Notes: generated from the sequence alone by a model not told the origin. A stretch of DNA of 64,000 nucleotides from Shewanella sp. AS1 (GCF_021412565.1 NZ_JAKCLJ010000002.1:62001-126000); one strand, 5' to 3'; shown: positions 56,201-64,000, numbered from the stretch's first letter. Program-made: numbers and translations.

Positions 56201-56682
56201 GCATTATTACACCAGTTGTAATAGAAATAATATTTGTCATCTTTTAGCTGAACAACATCAGAAGCCCAAGAGCCTTTAAAGTATGGCCCAGTCCACTGGA
56301 AGCCTTCGGCCATCTGAGTCGACATGGTATCAAATAGTGGGTTTAGATCGGTTGCATCATTTGCAACACGTTCAATTGTGCCACCATTGCCATCATCCTC
56401 GGAGCGAGTCAGGTAGCTCCAGTTCATCAAGTCAGTGGATTTAGCCGCAGCAAGGTGCGAACCAAATACATAGTAGGTATCACCGGATTTGATCACTGAA
56501 GGGTCGTGAACGGCCAGATCGTTAAAATCGATAACATCTGCCTGAATAGTAGGATCTGGAGATTGTGCAATTTCAGGAATGAAATCTGATGGCAGTCCTC
56601 CCGACTCACCATCTCCACCGCAGCCAGCAAGTGATAACACACCTGCACTCGCCATCGCTAACATTAACTTATTAATTTTCAT
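53278..56682 (-). CDS. Lipoprotein GH43 arabinanase-like enzyme with Ig-like and LamG modules
   Basis: A 1134-residue multidomain surface or periplasmic enzyme. The signal peptide ends LSLAGC (lipidated C21). The GH43 catalytic propeller (about 45-420) shows the general base in AVHDPSVIKSGDTYYVFGSH, the pKa-modulating Asp in AIDPDVFYDKDGQLWMTYG and the acid region NEGSYILYS, followed by a C-terminal beta domain (to about 525). Two atrophied-Ig-like modules (about 530-620 and 835-930; ATIVWTSSNPDL, SAITWTSSDVTV) alternate with two LamG/concanavalin-like modules (about 625-825 and 940-1134), probably carbohydrate-binding. Endo-1,5-arabinanase is the best guess. ATG 56682 is preferred to TTG 56700. 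Confidence 0.85.
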   Translation of the reverse strand: MKINKLMLAMASAGVLSLAGCGGDGESGGLPSDFIPEIAQSPDPTIQADVIDFNDLAVHDPSVIKSGDTYYVFGSHLAAAKSTDLMNWSYLTRSEDDGNGGTIERVANDATDLNPLFDTMSTQMAEGFQWTGPYFKGSWASDVVQLKDDKYYFYYNWCNNADNDQEPVCHHRSFIGVAVADNVEGPYTDKGVFLRSGMTDAEIAAGMGPEGVTSYDPATMPNAIDPDVFYDKDGQLWMTYGSYSGGIFILKMDDATAMPVPGQGYGTRLTGGNFHANEGSYILYSPDSDYYYLFTSIGGFDANGGYNIRVSRSVNPDGPYYDAAGNDMSTVYDSPEGYGNKLMGGFDFVAKTGDDAGSYGYLSPGHNSAYYDKETGKYFLITHTRFPDRGPEHAVRVHEMFVNADGWLVASPQRYTPIDGENIVDGVDLAGDYRFINLGHDTNTEAKQSVYLTLTENRTVKGQVTGTYRIYENEPNRITLKLNDMGTFEGVLAWQWDNRLQKLVPTFTALSNEGVSVWGSQLTKQTPQEVADKIASVIVIPAEVKEDSISLPSDATRGATIVWTSSNPDLIRTDGTVVRPNAGEGDQLVTLTATITINGVTVVKTYEVTVLARQPYNRIATYSFDDNLSDSLGLFADGEYTGDRIFTPSTDSVTYAMGMEGNALALDGAHGVKLPNGLISNYEYTVSFWANPTVITGFTTAFFGGVEVGDDLGNVFANNWISLVPQSWDVNTMLWSRSEADDGTVFWFDGSAGERIAENAWSHVAFSVKKGVASVYIDGVEKFSSGNLRDIFSGQDGVFSLGVNYWDLPFNGLIDELKVYEAGLSAEEVKALDIDKLSDTDLLASATNLLDLGDLTAVREDLDLPVTGPYASAITWTSSDVTVIDEKGGVTQPGRDDTDKQVTLTASLKLGTETSTKVFTATVKSLAPPTPVAVFSFEDNLTDTTANFGAGTVVGNFIGVPGGNLSYEAGAVGQAAVLDGASGIELPSNLIKDHTYSVAMWLNPTQLSAYTTALFGYATDAKWTSVLPGGFDGVHSILWSGTAWYDGVTDYALPVGEWSHFAYTVNGGEVKVFINGELKFSGFGFPDVFSGATTNFAIGVNFWDTPYAGAIDELKFYDEVITAQDVMDLVNETN

Positions 56683-56799
56683 TAGAATGTTTTTCCCCAA
56701 TTAAAATAGACATCAGCATTTTTGTTTGGTGTAAATGTCTCAAACTGACTCACACAATGGTTAAATTATGTAACAGGTGAACAGCGTCAGTTAAAATCA

Positions 56800-56813
56800 T
56801 CATACAATAGTAT
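56800..56813. promoter_or_regulatory. Operator copy 1 of the arabinan locus
   Basis: TCATACAATAGTAT, with dyad core ATAC-AATA-GTAT. A 13/14 match recurs at 56902-56915. On the minus strand it overlaps a possible -10 (TACTAT) for the GH43 gene, though the matching -35 is weak. Confidence 0.5.
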
Positions 56814-56886
56814 TTAACAAAACAGCAAAGTGTTATTTAAATAAGCTACCTAGACCTCATTTCTCGATACATGAGCAAGTATTTTG

Positions 56887-56915
56887 TTGACAGCTTATTA
56901 GTCATACAATAGCAT
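56887..56915 (+). promoter_or_regulatory. Receptor-gene promoter with operator copy 2
   Basis: TTGACA (56887-56892) and TAGCAT (56910-56915) are 17 bp apart. The operator TCATACAATAGCAT (56902-56915) covers the -10, as expected for a repressor site. Transcription would start near 56922, giving a leader of about 75 nt before the TonB-dependent receptor. The two operator copies are 102 bp apart. Confidence 0.6.
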
Positions 56916-56997
56916 CATTAAAATTATAGCAACAAAATTTTTACCGGGATGTTCTATAAACCACAATGAAGTAATTGCACTTTGGGGGCTTTAATTC

Positions 56998-59757
56998 ATG
57001 TTTAAACGTACGATAATCAGCATGGCGGTTGCATCATCATTTTTGATTGCACACCAAGCTTACGCTGAAGAAGAAAAAACTGACGACATTGAAGTAATAC
57101 AAGTTAGCGGGATCCGTGGCAGTCTTACACAAGCAATTTCATTAAAAAAAGAAAATGTGCAGATCGTGGATTCCATCATTGCTGAGGATATCGGCAAATT
57201 CCCAGATAATAACGTAGTCGAAGCACTACAGCGTGTTTCTGGCGTTCAAACCACTGGCCGCGGCGGCGGTGAAGTGAGCGGTGTTACCATTCGTGGTCTT
57301 GGAGATGTTTCTACGACTGTTAATGGTAGACAAATCTTTACCTCTATCGGTCGTTCTGTAGCACTAGCAGACATTCCTGCTTCTCTGCTTAACAGTGTCG
57401 ATGTTTATAAGACACGTTCAGCCAACCTCATTGAGGGTGGTATTGCCGGTCAAATCGACATTAAAACCAACCGCCCTTTCAATTTCCAAGGCGATAAAGT
57501 GGTTGTTGCTGCCCGTGGTATCTACATGGATTCCAGCGACAAGGTCGATCCTAACGTCAGTATTCTAGCCAGTAATCGCTGGGAAACCGGTTTAGGTGAC
57601 TTCGGTGCCCTATTCAACGCTTCCTATGCGAAAAGTAATTACCGCGACCAAAACATCTGGATAGGCTCATCTGATCCTTATCGCGCAGATGATTTCACCC
57701 GTATCCCTGCTTCAGCTGTGACCCCAGGTGAAGAACTCTCTACCAAGCCTGGTTCGACAATTAATGTAAATGGTGTCGATACTGAATATGTGATGCTACG
57801 CGATGCGATGGGCTTTACCGACTTTACCGGTGAGCGCGAACGTCCTGCGATGAACCTATCACTTCAGTGGGCACCGACTGATAATTCTGAGTATCTGTTT
57901 GAAGCCTTCTACAATGGCTACCGTGACCAAAACTTCAACTCGCTGCTATTTAGCTTTGTAAATGGTAACAACCATTTCAGAGCACCAGAGTTTTATGAAG
58001 GCACCAATGTTATCAAGAAGACTTACATCAATGATGCAGCCCTATTCACCAGTGGTGATGGCGGCACAGGCAAGACAGACAGCTTCGTCTACGCCTTAGG
58101 TGGTAAGTGGGAAATTGGTGACGACTTAATCCTTAATTCTGAAGTGGTCTATCAAACCAGTACTTATGAGCGTTCATTTGTTGCAATACAAACCACATCG
58201 TCCCGTGACAGATTGGCGGTAGATTTCAACCACAATGGCTCAGGCAACCCTGCTTTCTCCTATCTTGACGATCCTAGCACCCCTTACGATGAAGGCAGTC
58301 TGACTGATGTTAATGCCTATACCATGGGCACTATGTTCGACAACAGCGGTAAAGATACAGGCGATGCGATCACTTGGACCTTGGACGGTGACTACGCTTT
58401 ATACGCTGGCATGTTTGAGACTGTGGATTTTGGGGTACGTTACAACAAACGTACAGCGAAATCTCAATCAAAAGATCAATCAAGTGGTGCCTGCTCAAAT
58501 AATGGCGCTGCTTGTGTGCTAGCCGATATCGATGGTCTAGCCTACACGACAGAGTCCGGTTTCTACGATAACAACGCCTATGTGCCTAACAACTGGTTAT
58601 CCACTGACGGCAACTGGATGATCAATAACATCAAATACCTACGTGGACTTTATGGCTTAGATCTTAATGGTGGCGATTACTTAGATGAACGCACATTTGA
58701 CATCACAGAGCAAACCATAGCTGCTTATCTGCAAACCAACTATGCCACTGAGCTGTTTGGTTTAACCTTAGATGGCCAAATTGGTGTACGTGTGGTGAAC
58801 AGCAAGACAGATCTATCGTTTAACGAACTAGCAGCTAGTCGCGTTGAGCAAACCACAGAAGATACCAATGTGCTACCTAGCTTTATGGCTCGTTACTATC
58901 TGACTGACGATCTTCTGCTGCGATTCGCTTATGGTAAAACCATCAGTCTGCCAAACTTTGGCGATTTGAACCCAACCATGAGCCTGACGCCACCTAACCC
59001 AGGTACAAACCAAGACTTTGGTTATGCGTCCAGTGGTAACCCAAATCTAAAACCGGTTGAATCACAAAACTTCGACTTGTCTTTAGAGTGGTACTTTGCA
59101 GAAAGTAGCAGCCTATATGGTGTGTTATTTAGACGTGATGTCGACGGCTTTGTTTACTCAGCAAACCGCAATATCGAAATCACTAACAATCCAAACCCTG
59201 ATTACAATGCTAAATATGTACTGACTCAGCCACTTAATGCTGGTAAAGGTACGCTTCAAGGTTTAGAGCTTGGCTTTACTTGGTTCCCTGATGATTTACC
59301 AGAGTGGTTGCAAGGTATTGGTCTACAAACCAGCTACACCTATATCGATGGTGATACCAAAGATCCAATCTACTCAGAATTGCCAGATGGTAGCGCGGGT
59401 CCTTTAGTTGGCTATGAAACTAATCCATTAATCGGTGTCTCCGAAAACTCATACAGTGTCGTACTGGCCTATGAGAAAGAGGACTACTCAGCGCGTCTTT
59501 CTTATGTATACCGTGATGAGTTCTTAACCGGCTACAACTTCTGTTGTTCTATGCCAACGGGTACATACAGCGATTCAGAAGCCAACATGGACTTCCAATT
59601 TAGCTGGAACGTGACACCTGATTGGGTATTGACCTTCGATGCGACTAACTTAACGGGTGAAGAGTACCACAGCGCCTATACAGACTTTAATCTGTACAAC
59701 AGTGGTTCAACCATCATCAGCCGTACCTTCGCATTAGGTACACGCTACGCTTTCTAA
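56998..59757 (+). CDS. TonB-dependent outer-membrane receptor
   Basis: A 919-residue TonB-dependent transporter. Signal peptide to about residue 23 (HQAYA), an N-terminal region EVIQVSGIRGSLTQAI, the plug domain (about 45-160; VVEALQRVSGVQ, VTIRGLG, ANLIEGGIAGQIDIKT), then the beta-barrel ending in the terminal aromatic GTRYAF. Receptors of this type in Alteromonadales import oligosaccharides. With the neighbouring enzymes, arabino-oligosaccharides are the likely cargo. GGGGG lies upstream of the ATG. Confidence 0.9.
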   Translation: MFKRTIISMAVASSFLIAHQAYAEEEKTDDIEVIQVSGIRGSLTQAISLKKENVQIVDSIIAEDIGKFPDNNVVEALQRVSGVQTTGRGGGEVSGVTIRGLGDVSTTVNGRQIFTSIGRSVALADIPASLLNSVDVYKTRSANLIEGGIAGQIDIKTNRPFNFQGDKVVVAARGIYMDSSDKVDPNVSILASNRWETGLGDFGALFNASYAKSNYRDQNIWIGSSDPYRADDFTRIPASAVTPGEELSTKPGSTINVNGVDTEYVMLRDAMGFTDFTGERERPAMNLSLQWAPTDNSEYLFEAFYNGYRDQNFNSLLFSFVNGNNHFRAPEFYEGTNVIKKTYINDAALFTSGDGGTGKTDSFVYALGGKWEIGDDLILNSEVVYQTSTYERSFVAIQTTSSRDRLAVDFNHNGSGNPAFSYLDDPSTPYDEGSLTDVNAYTMGTMFDNSGKDTGDAITWTLDGDYALYAGMFETVDFGVRYNKRTAKSQSKDQSSGACSNNGAACVLADIDGLAYTTESGFYDNNAYVPNNWLSTDGNWMINNIKYLRGLYGLDLNGGDYLDERTFDITEQTIAAYLQTNYATELFGLTLDGQIGVRVVNSKTDLSFNELAASRVEQTTEDTNVLPSFMARYYLTDDLLLRFAYGKTISLPNFGDLNPTMSLTPPNPGTNQDFGYASSGNPNLKPVESQNFDLSLEWYFAESSSLYGVLFRRDVDGFVYSANRNIEITNNPNPDYNAKYVLTQPLNAGKGTLQGLELGFTWFPDDLPEWLQGIGLQTSYTYIDGDTKDPIYSELPDGSAGPLVGYETNPLIGVSENSYSVVLAYEKEDYSARLSYVYRDEFLTGYNFCCSMPTGTYSDSEANMDFQFSWNVTPDWVLTFDATNLTGEEYHSAYTDFNLYNSGSTIISRTFALGTRYAF

Positions 59758-59782
59758 GCAATTAGATAGAAGTCACTCTAAT

Positions 59783-59815
59783 AAAAGCTAATCATCTGAT
59801 TAGCTTTTATTTTTT
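59783..59815 (+). terminator. Terminator after the receptor gene
   Basis: AAAAGCTAATCA and TGATTAGCTTTT are perfect 12-base arms around TC, followed by ATTTTTT. The symmetry lets it act on both strands. GH97 begins 40 bp later, so it needs read-through or its own promoter. Confidence 0.85.
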
Positions 59816-59855
59816 CTAGCATCTGCAGACAATTTTCAGGCCATAAGGAACCAAT

Positions 59856-61811
59856 ATGAAGCCGATAATGCCAATGAGCATGACTTTACTCTGTTTATCT
59901 TGCAATGCCGCTTATGCCATCGATTATCAAGTTCACAGCCCTGATCAGCAAATCGCTGTCACTGTTAGCTTAAACGACAACAAACTTAGCTATCGAATCG
60001 ATAAAAACAACAGCATAGTTTTAGCGCATTCTACACTGGGACTCAGTTTATCTGACCGCACTTTCTATCAAAATTTCAGCCAGCTAAGTGCATCTAACGT
60101 CACTAAAATTTCAGAAGACTACCAGCTGTTTACCGGCAAGCAAACCCAGGTTAACTATCAAGCCAATGAGCGCCAATTTCACTTAGTAAATGACAAAGCG
60201 CAAAAACTGGATATTACCTTTCGCGTTTCAGATGATGGTGTGGCTTTCCACTACACAGCCTTAAATGATCAAAAAACCGAGAACGAACCAAAAACCATCA
60301 AAGCGGAGCATACTAGCTTCCAGCTACCTAGCCACAGCAAAGCCTGGTTACAACCTATTGCCGAAGCACAAACAGGATGGGCAAACACCAACCCTTCCTA
60401 TGAAGAACACTACCTCATGGGTATCGATGTTGGTAACGCTTCTCCCTCTCCTGCTGGCTGGGTGTTCCCCGCACTATTTAATACTTCAAAACCAACAACA
60501 GATGAGCAGCAGCAAGTTTGGCTGGCCATCACAGAAGCAGGCATAAAAGGTTATCACCACGCCTCACGACTCGAAGCACAATCACCCGATGGCAATTACC
60601 AGATTGGCGAACCCCAGGCGCCTGAAGTGTTCACCCATCAAGGATTATTGACTAAGGGAAAATTACCCCTCGATACACCTTGGCGGGTGTTGGCGCTAGG
60701 TTCATTGGAACAAGTTGCCAATTCGACCCTAGGAACCGATCTGGCTGAACCAACTAAAGCCTTTGCCACCGACTTTATCAAACCCGGTTTAGCCACTTGG
60801 AGCTGGGGACTATTAAAGGATGAATCCATCACTTACCCGGTGCAGAAACAATTTATCGATCATGCTGCCGATATGCGCTGGCAATATGCCTTAGTGGATG
60901 TCAATTGGGACAGAAATATTGGCGATGAAAAATTGGCTCAGTTGGTTGAATATGCCAGCAGCAAACAAGTTGGCGTTTTTGTTTGGTATAACTCGTCTGG
61001 GGATTGGAACACCACTGAGTATAGCCCCAAGAGCAAGTTACTGACGAAAACAGCACGTCAACAAGCCTTTTCCAAACTCCAAAAGATGGGCGTTAAAGGC
61101 GTTAAAATTGACTTTTTCGCCGGCGATGGCCAATCCATGATGGCCTATTATCATGAGATATTAAAGGATGCAGCCGAGCATCAATTGCTGGTCAATTTCC
61201 ATGGCACTACTCTGCCTCGGGGTCTGCAGCGCACTTACCCTAATCTGCTCACCTCTGAGGCGGTCAAAGGGTTTGAGATGATCACCTTCTTCCAAGACTC
61301 AGCCGATAAAGAAGCCAGCCACAGTACCATGCTGCCCTTTACCCGCAACCTGTTCGATCCCATGGATTTTACGCCCACCACTTTTAACGCCATTCCTAAT
61401 ATTGAGCGAAAAACCACTAATGCATTCCAGTTGGCTCTGCCGGTACTCTTTATCAGTGGTGTACAACACATAGTGGAAACACCGCAAGGCATGAAAAATG
61501 TGCCCGATTTTGTCAAAGCCTTCTTACAAGAGTTGCCAACACAGTGGGATGAGTCACGCTATGTGGCTGGCACACCGGGCAAACTCGCGGTTTTTGCACG
61601 ACATCGTGGCGATACCTGGTATCTTGCTGGGATCAATGGGGAAAACCAGGTCAAAGAACTCAACCTGGATTTAAGCTTTTTACCCCAGCAGCAGGCGCAA
61701 ATGATCAGCAGCGATGACTTTCTGGGTTTTAAGCAGACGCACATTATCCCTTCATCTAAAACACGGATAACACTGCAAGGTAACGATGGTTTCGTTATCC
61801 GCCTAAATTAG
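59856..61811 (+). CDS. Glycoside hydrolase family 97 enzyme
   Basis: A 651-residue exported GH97 enzyme: signal peptide to about residue 21, N-terminal beta-sandwich (about 25-280), central TIM barrel (about 300-560) and C-terminal beta domain. The strand motif GVKIDFF places an Asp at about 419, the nucleophile position of retaining GH97 enzymes (alpha-galactosidase type); inverting SusB-type members use Glu bases instead. Retaining members include alpha-galactosidases and a beta-L-arabinopyranosidase, and the latter fits this locus. AAGGAA precedes the ATG. Confidence 0.85.
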   Translation: MKPIMPMSMTLLCLSCNAAYAIDYQVHSPDQQIAVTVSLNDNKLSYRIDKNNSIVLAHSTLGLSLSDRTFYQNFSQLSASNVTKISEDYQLFTGKQTQVNYQANERQFHLVNDKAQKLDITFRVSDDGVAFHYTALNDQKTENEPKTIKAEHTSFQLPSHSKAWLQPIAEAQTGWANTNPSYEEHYLMGIDVGNASPSPAGWVFPALFNTSKPTTDEQQQVWLAITEAGIKGYHHASRLEAQSPDGNYQIGEPQAPEVFTHQGLLTKGKLPLDTPWRVLALGSLEQVANSTLGTDLAEPTKAFATDFIKPGLATWSWGLLKDESITYPVQKQFIDHAADMRWQYALVDVNWDRNIGDEKLAQLVEYASSKQVGVFVWYNSSGDWNTTEYSPKSKLLTKTARQQAFSKLQKMGVKGVKIDFFAGDGQSMMAYYHEILKDAAEHQLLVNFHGTTLPRGLQRTYPNLLTSEAVKGFEMITFFQDSADKEASHSTMLPFTRNLFDPMDFTPTTFNAIPNIERKTTNAFQLALPVLFISGVQHIVETPQGMKNVPDFVKAFLQELPTQWDESRYVAGTPGKLAVFARHRGDTWYLAGINGENQVKELNLDLSFLPQQQAQMISSDDFLGFKQTHIIPSSKTRITLQGNDGFVIRLN

Positions 61812-61819
61812 GCTTAAAA

Positions 61820-61864
61820 TTCAGTCAACTTAAATTCAATCAACATAAATTCAGTCAACATACA
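61820..61864 (+). repeat. Triplicate 15-bp tandem repeat after the GH97 gene
   Basis: TTCAGTCAACTTAAA, TTCAATCAACATAAA and TTCAGTCAACATACA: three 15-bp units starting 9 nt after the GH97 stop and running into the terminator. Same style as the repeat behind the RND pump gene. Confidence 0.88.
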
Positions 61865-61867
61865 GAC

Positions 61868-61895
61868 AAAGCGATGCCTAGCATCGCTTTTTTTT
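61868..61895 (+). terminator. Terminator after GH97
   Basis: AAAGCGATGC-CTA-GCATCGCTTT followed by a T-run. Confidence 0.9.
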
Positions 61896-61917
61896 CCGTT
61901 TCTATTGTGAATTAGGT

Positions 61918-61952
61918 AAAAAAAAGCAGTTACCGCATCCTGCGGCAACTGC
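61918..61952 (-). terminator. Terminator of the secreted GH43 gene
   Basis: On the minus strand, GCAGTT and AACTGC with inner TGCGG and CCGCA (one mismatch) form a strong stem followed by eight Ts. It lies about 136 nt after the GH43 stop, so the mRNA has a long 3' untranslated part. Confidence 0.8.
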
Positions 61953-61961
61953 ATATAAAAG

Positions 61962-62076
61962 GTTGAGCGAAAAAGCTGCTCAACAAAATTTGCCAATAAA
62001 GCGACCTAAACTTATGTTGGCAAACAAACACGAAAAGCGTTTAATTCAAGCTAATGCAGATATGCTCCATTAGCTT
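61962..62076 (-). other. Cluster of three hairpins in the GH43 3' region
   Basis: Three consecutive inverted repeats: GTTGAGC/GCTCAAC (61962-61984), TTTGCCAA/TTGGCAAA (61989-62024) and AAGCTAATG/CATTAGCTT (62048-62076). None is followed by a T-run. Together with the terminator they make the 3' untranslated region highly structured. Confidence 0.5.
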
Positions 62077-62087
62077 GTCTGACAAAT

Positions 62088-63971
62088 TTACTTATTGACC
62101 TCTCTGAAGTAGAACTGCTGAGAGATAGTGCTCTTCCACACATCCTCGACTATGTTATCGCCATTGGCATAAGACTCGCCTGACACCTTCATCGAAGAGC
62201 CGCCTTTACGGGAAACCACACGTAGAGAACCATTAGGCATATACTCGGCGCGCCATTCGCCATCATCGCTCGCACAGCTGCCAAGCTTCAAATTGCCCTT
62301 ATCACTGACGAGACACTGTTTTGCGCTGTTCAATGATTGCAGACGGTAATAACCTTCCGATGTTGGCAATGCTTTCCACTGCTGGCAGGCGCTGGCGGTG
62401 TATTCATGCTGCGCCACGTTAGCATTAGCATCTACAGCGCAGTTCTCGGCACTCACGACACGACCGCTATGAGCGTTAACGATAGCAAAGTCAGAGACAG
62501 GTTCGATACGCCAGTCTGTGCAATCACCGCGGCGATTCTCGCCAGCAACCACTTCAGTACCTGATTTGCTGCTGCAACTCTTAGCTTGAATATTCTTGAT
62601 TGACACTTCGTTAGCAAAACGGAACCAAGCATCCTGAGTCGCATCCACAGACCAACGCTGACAACGTGACGACACCCATGGGCCTGCACTTAAGCCTGTG
62701 GCAGCTTCATCTTGACACAGCTCTTGAGTCAGGAAAGTACCGTATTGGGCACTGGCTAAGCGGTAAAGACCTTCATTCGTGGGATCGATTACCCAGCTGC
62801 TGCCTTTGGCATCACAATCTGCAACCGTAATCTTTCCTTTAGCGTCAGTCACCATGCACTGATTGCTGTCATGGTTAACGATACGGTATTTAACCCCTTC
62901 AACCTTGGCCGTTAGCGGGCCTTGTTCACCACTGGGGACAGGCAGTTGTTTCTTGTCAGCCATTGGCTCACCGAACACAGGCAGGCCACTCTTATCCCAA
63001 TTAATTGGCTGAGCACGCGCTGCACGGGTACCGCTACAACCATCGGTTGGTGACGAGTTACCGTGATAAATTAACCAGTCTTGAGTGCCATCGGGTGACT
63101 TAAAGAAACCGTGGTGACCCGGGCCGAACACACCGTTACCTTTGCTGAAGAATGGCTCATCGAACTTGGTCCAAGAGGCAGGATCCATAGGATCTTTGCC
63201 TGTGAGTTCTACTACCGCCAACTTGTAATCTTCTGTGTTACAAAAGCTTGAAGAGTGAACCAGGAAGGTTCTGTCATTGTGGACTATGATCTCTGGTCCT
63301 TCGTTCACATTCAGGCCCGATTTTTCCCATTCGTAATCAGGCTTAGTGATCACCTTGTGCTCTCCTACCACAGTCCAAGGGTTGGACATTTTAGCGATCA
63401 GGTTCACCTGATCGTCGCCATGCCACTCAGACCAAAGGAAATAGAGCTGACCTTCATGCTCAAAATAGCTACCGTCGATATTCCAATGATCTGGCATAGG
63501 CGTCCCTTTATAAATATAGGGACCCATAGGATTTGAACCTTCACTCTCTAGGATATGGTTGCGTTGTCCATCGAAATTCTCTTCAATGCCCGAGGTGTAT
63601 ATGACATACCAACGTAACCCTTTCTCGGTTTGCAGTGGATGAAACTCAAAGGCCCAGAAGTTACAGCAACGAGATTTATCGGCACCTGACCAGATATTAT
63701 GCGCTGGTGCGTCGGCCAAACCTTCGATAGTGGGAGATTTACGCATCACCAACTCAGATGTCCAAGTGGTGGTGGTCAGATAATAGTTACCATTGAAATA
63801 GTGCATCCAGGGATCGGCACCATTACGAAACAATGGGTTAGAAAAAGTATCACCAGCGACCTGCAATTTTTCTGCTGTTACTTGCGCAGGGGTTGCTGCC
63901 TGTGCAAGCGGAGTAGCGAAGGCTGCAGCGAGTGCCATCGCGGTTATCGATTTTTTCAATCTATGAGTCAT
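62088..63971 (-). CDS. Secreted GH43 arabinofuranosidase-like enzyme with ricin-type C-terminus
   Basis: A 627-residue secreted enzyme: signal peptide to about 25 (ATPLAQAA), GH43 propeller (about 40-345) with the catalytic base region FRNGADPWMHYFNGNYYLTT, the central Asp in WNIDGSYFEHEGQLYFLWSEW and the acid Glu in NVNEGPEIIVHNDRTFLVHS, then a Cys-rich beta-trefoil-like region (about 350-627) resembling ricin-B lectin repeats, probably for sugar binding. Paired cysteines suggest disulfides and an extracytoplasmic location. Exo-arabinofuranosidase activity on arabinan is the best guess. The promoter lies at or beyond the right edge. Confidence 0.83.
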   Translation of the reverse strand: MTHRLKKSITAMALAAAFATPLAQAATPAQVTAEKLQVAGDTFSNPLFRNGADPWMHYFNGNYYLTTTTWTSELVMRKSPTIEGLADAPAHNIWSGADKSRCCNFWAFEFHPLQTEKGLRWYVIYTSGIEENFDGQRNHILESEGSNPMGPYIYKGTPMPDHWNIDGSYFEHEGQLYFLWSEWHGDDQVNLIAKMSNPWTVVGEHKVITKPDYEWEKSGLNVNEGPEIIVHNDRTFLVHSSSFCNTEDYKLAVVELTGKDPMDPASWTKFDEPFFSKGNGVFGPGHHGFFKSPDGTQDWLIYHGNSSPTDGCSGTRAARAQPINWDKSGLPVFGEPMADKKQLPVPSGEQGPLTAKVEGVKYRIVNHDSNQCMVTDAKGKITVADCDAKGSSWVIDPTNEGLYRLASAQYGTFLTQELCQDEAATGLSAGPWVSSRCQRWSVDATQDAWFRFANEVSIKNIQAKSCSSKSGTEVVAGENRRGDCTDWRIEPVSDFAIVNAHSGRVVSAENCAVDANANVAQHEYTASACQQWKALPTSEGYYRLQSLNSAKQCLVSDKGNLKLGSCASDDGEWRAEYMPNGSLRVVSRKGGSSMKVSGESYANGDNIVEDVWKSTISQQFYFREVNK

Positions 63972-64000
63972 TGTTTTTATACCTACTTCTCAATTAACAC

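Overview
The window looks like chromosome of a gammaproteobacterium, most probably a marine Shewanella (Shewanellaceae, Alteromonadales). The main reasons are the block ccoNOQP-fixH-ccoI-ccoS-safE-etrA-uspE-ttcA, the pair of GAPDH genes gapB/gapA around a DUF2989 lipoprotein locus, DUF2987 next to bax, and proteins that align by eye over their full length with E. coli Fnr, AspC, Lrp, PunC, PunR and YccA. The genus is an inference from memory of gene order; no database search was run.

Layout. 1-10560: cbb3-type cytochrome c oxidase and its assembly genes behind a perfect FNR-type box, then the oxygen sensor EtrA/Fnr, UspE and the tRNA thiolase TtcA. 10656-14493: DUF2987, Bax, a YvcK/CofD-family protein and AspC. 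14879-15302: a minus-strand tRNA operon (Gly-Cys-Leu) that also carries an expanded tRNA-Gly-like copy and a 5' tRNA-Gly remnant. 15599-19271: gapB, a broken DUF2989 lipoprotein gene and gapA, with HexR-like palindromes. 19401-23615: two unrecognised small proteins, a DadA/PuuB-like oxidase, a GNAT acetyltransferase and an APH-like kinase. 23940-28304: an RND efflux adaptor and pump. 28538-31010: tRNA-Ser and the divergent pair punC/punR. 31187-33353: yccA with a complete tusDCB-tusE sulfur relay. 33470-39699: serS-crcB-rarA-lolA-ftsK. 39868-42757: lrp, ald, trxB. 42870-46005: thrS-infC-rpmI-rplT. 46303-48911: two small proteins, ribE and norM/mdtK. 48955-51545: a two-gene PepSY-membrane / NqrF-like reductase operon. 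51837-52022: two identical tRNA-Val genes. 52113-63971: an arabinan/L-arabinose utilisation island.

How the genes work together. The first block is a self-contained module for microaerobic respiration and its oxygen-responsive regulator. The centre is housekeeping: tRNA modification and charging, translation initiation, division/chromosome segregation, lipoprotein transport and redox. The last 12 kb is a catabolic locus: a TonB-dependent receptor for oligosaccharide import, a lipoprotein GH43 enzyme with LamG and Ig-like modules, a secreted GH43 with a ricin-type C-terminus, a GH97 enzyme and an SMP-30 lactonase. No regulator, kinase or inner-membrane sugar transporter lies inside the window, so the locus probably continues to the right.

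Most of the window is well-known core genome. The points most worth a second look are the expanded tRNA-Gly-like gene, the apparent AUA start codon of infC with an anticodon-like hairpin upstream of thrS, the PepSY-NqrF fusion reductase, the paired operators in the arabinan locus, the two-lesion DUF2989 pseudogene, and a recurring class of 15-16 bp triplicate repeats. I found no CRISPR array, insertion sequence, prophage or rRNA.
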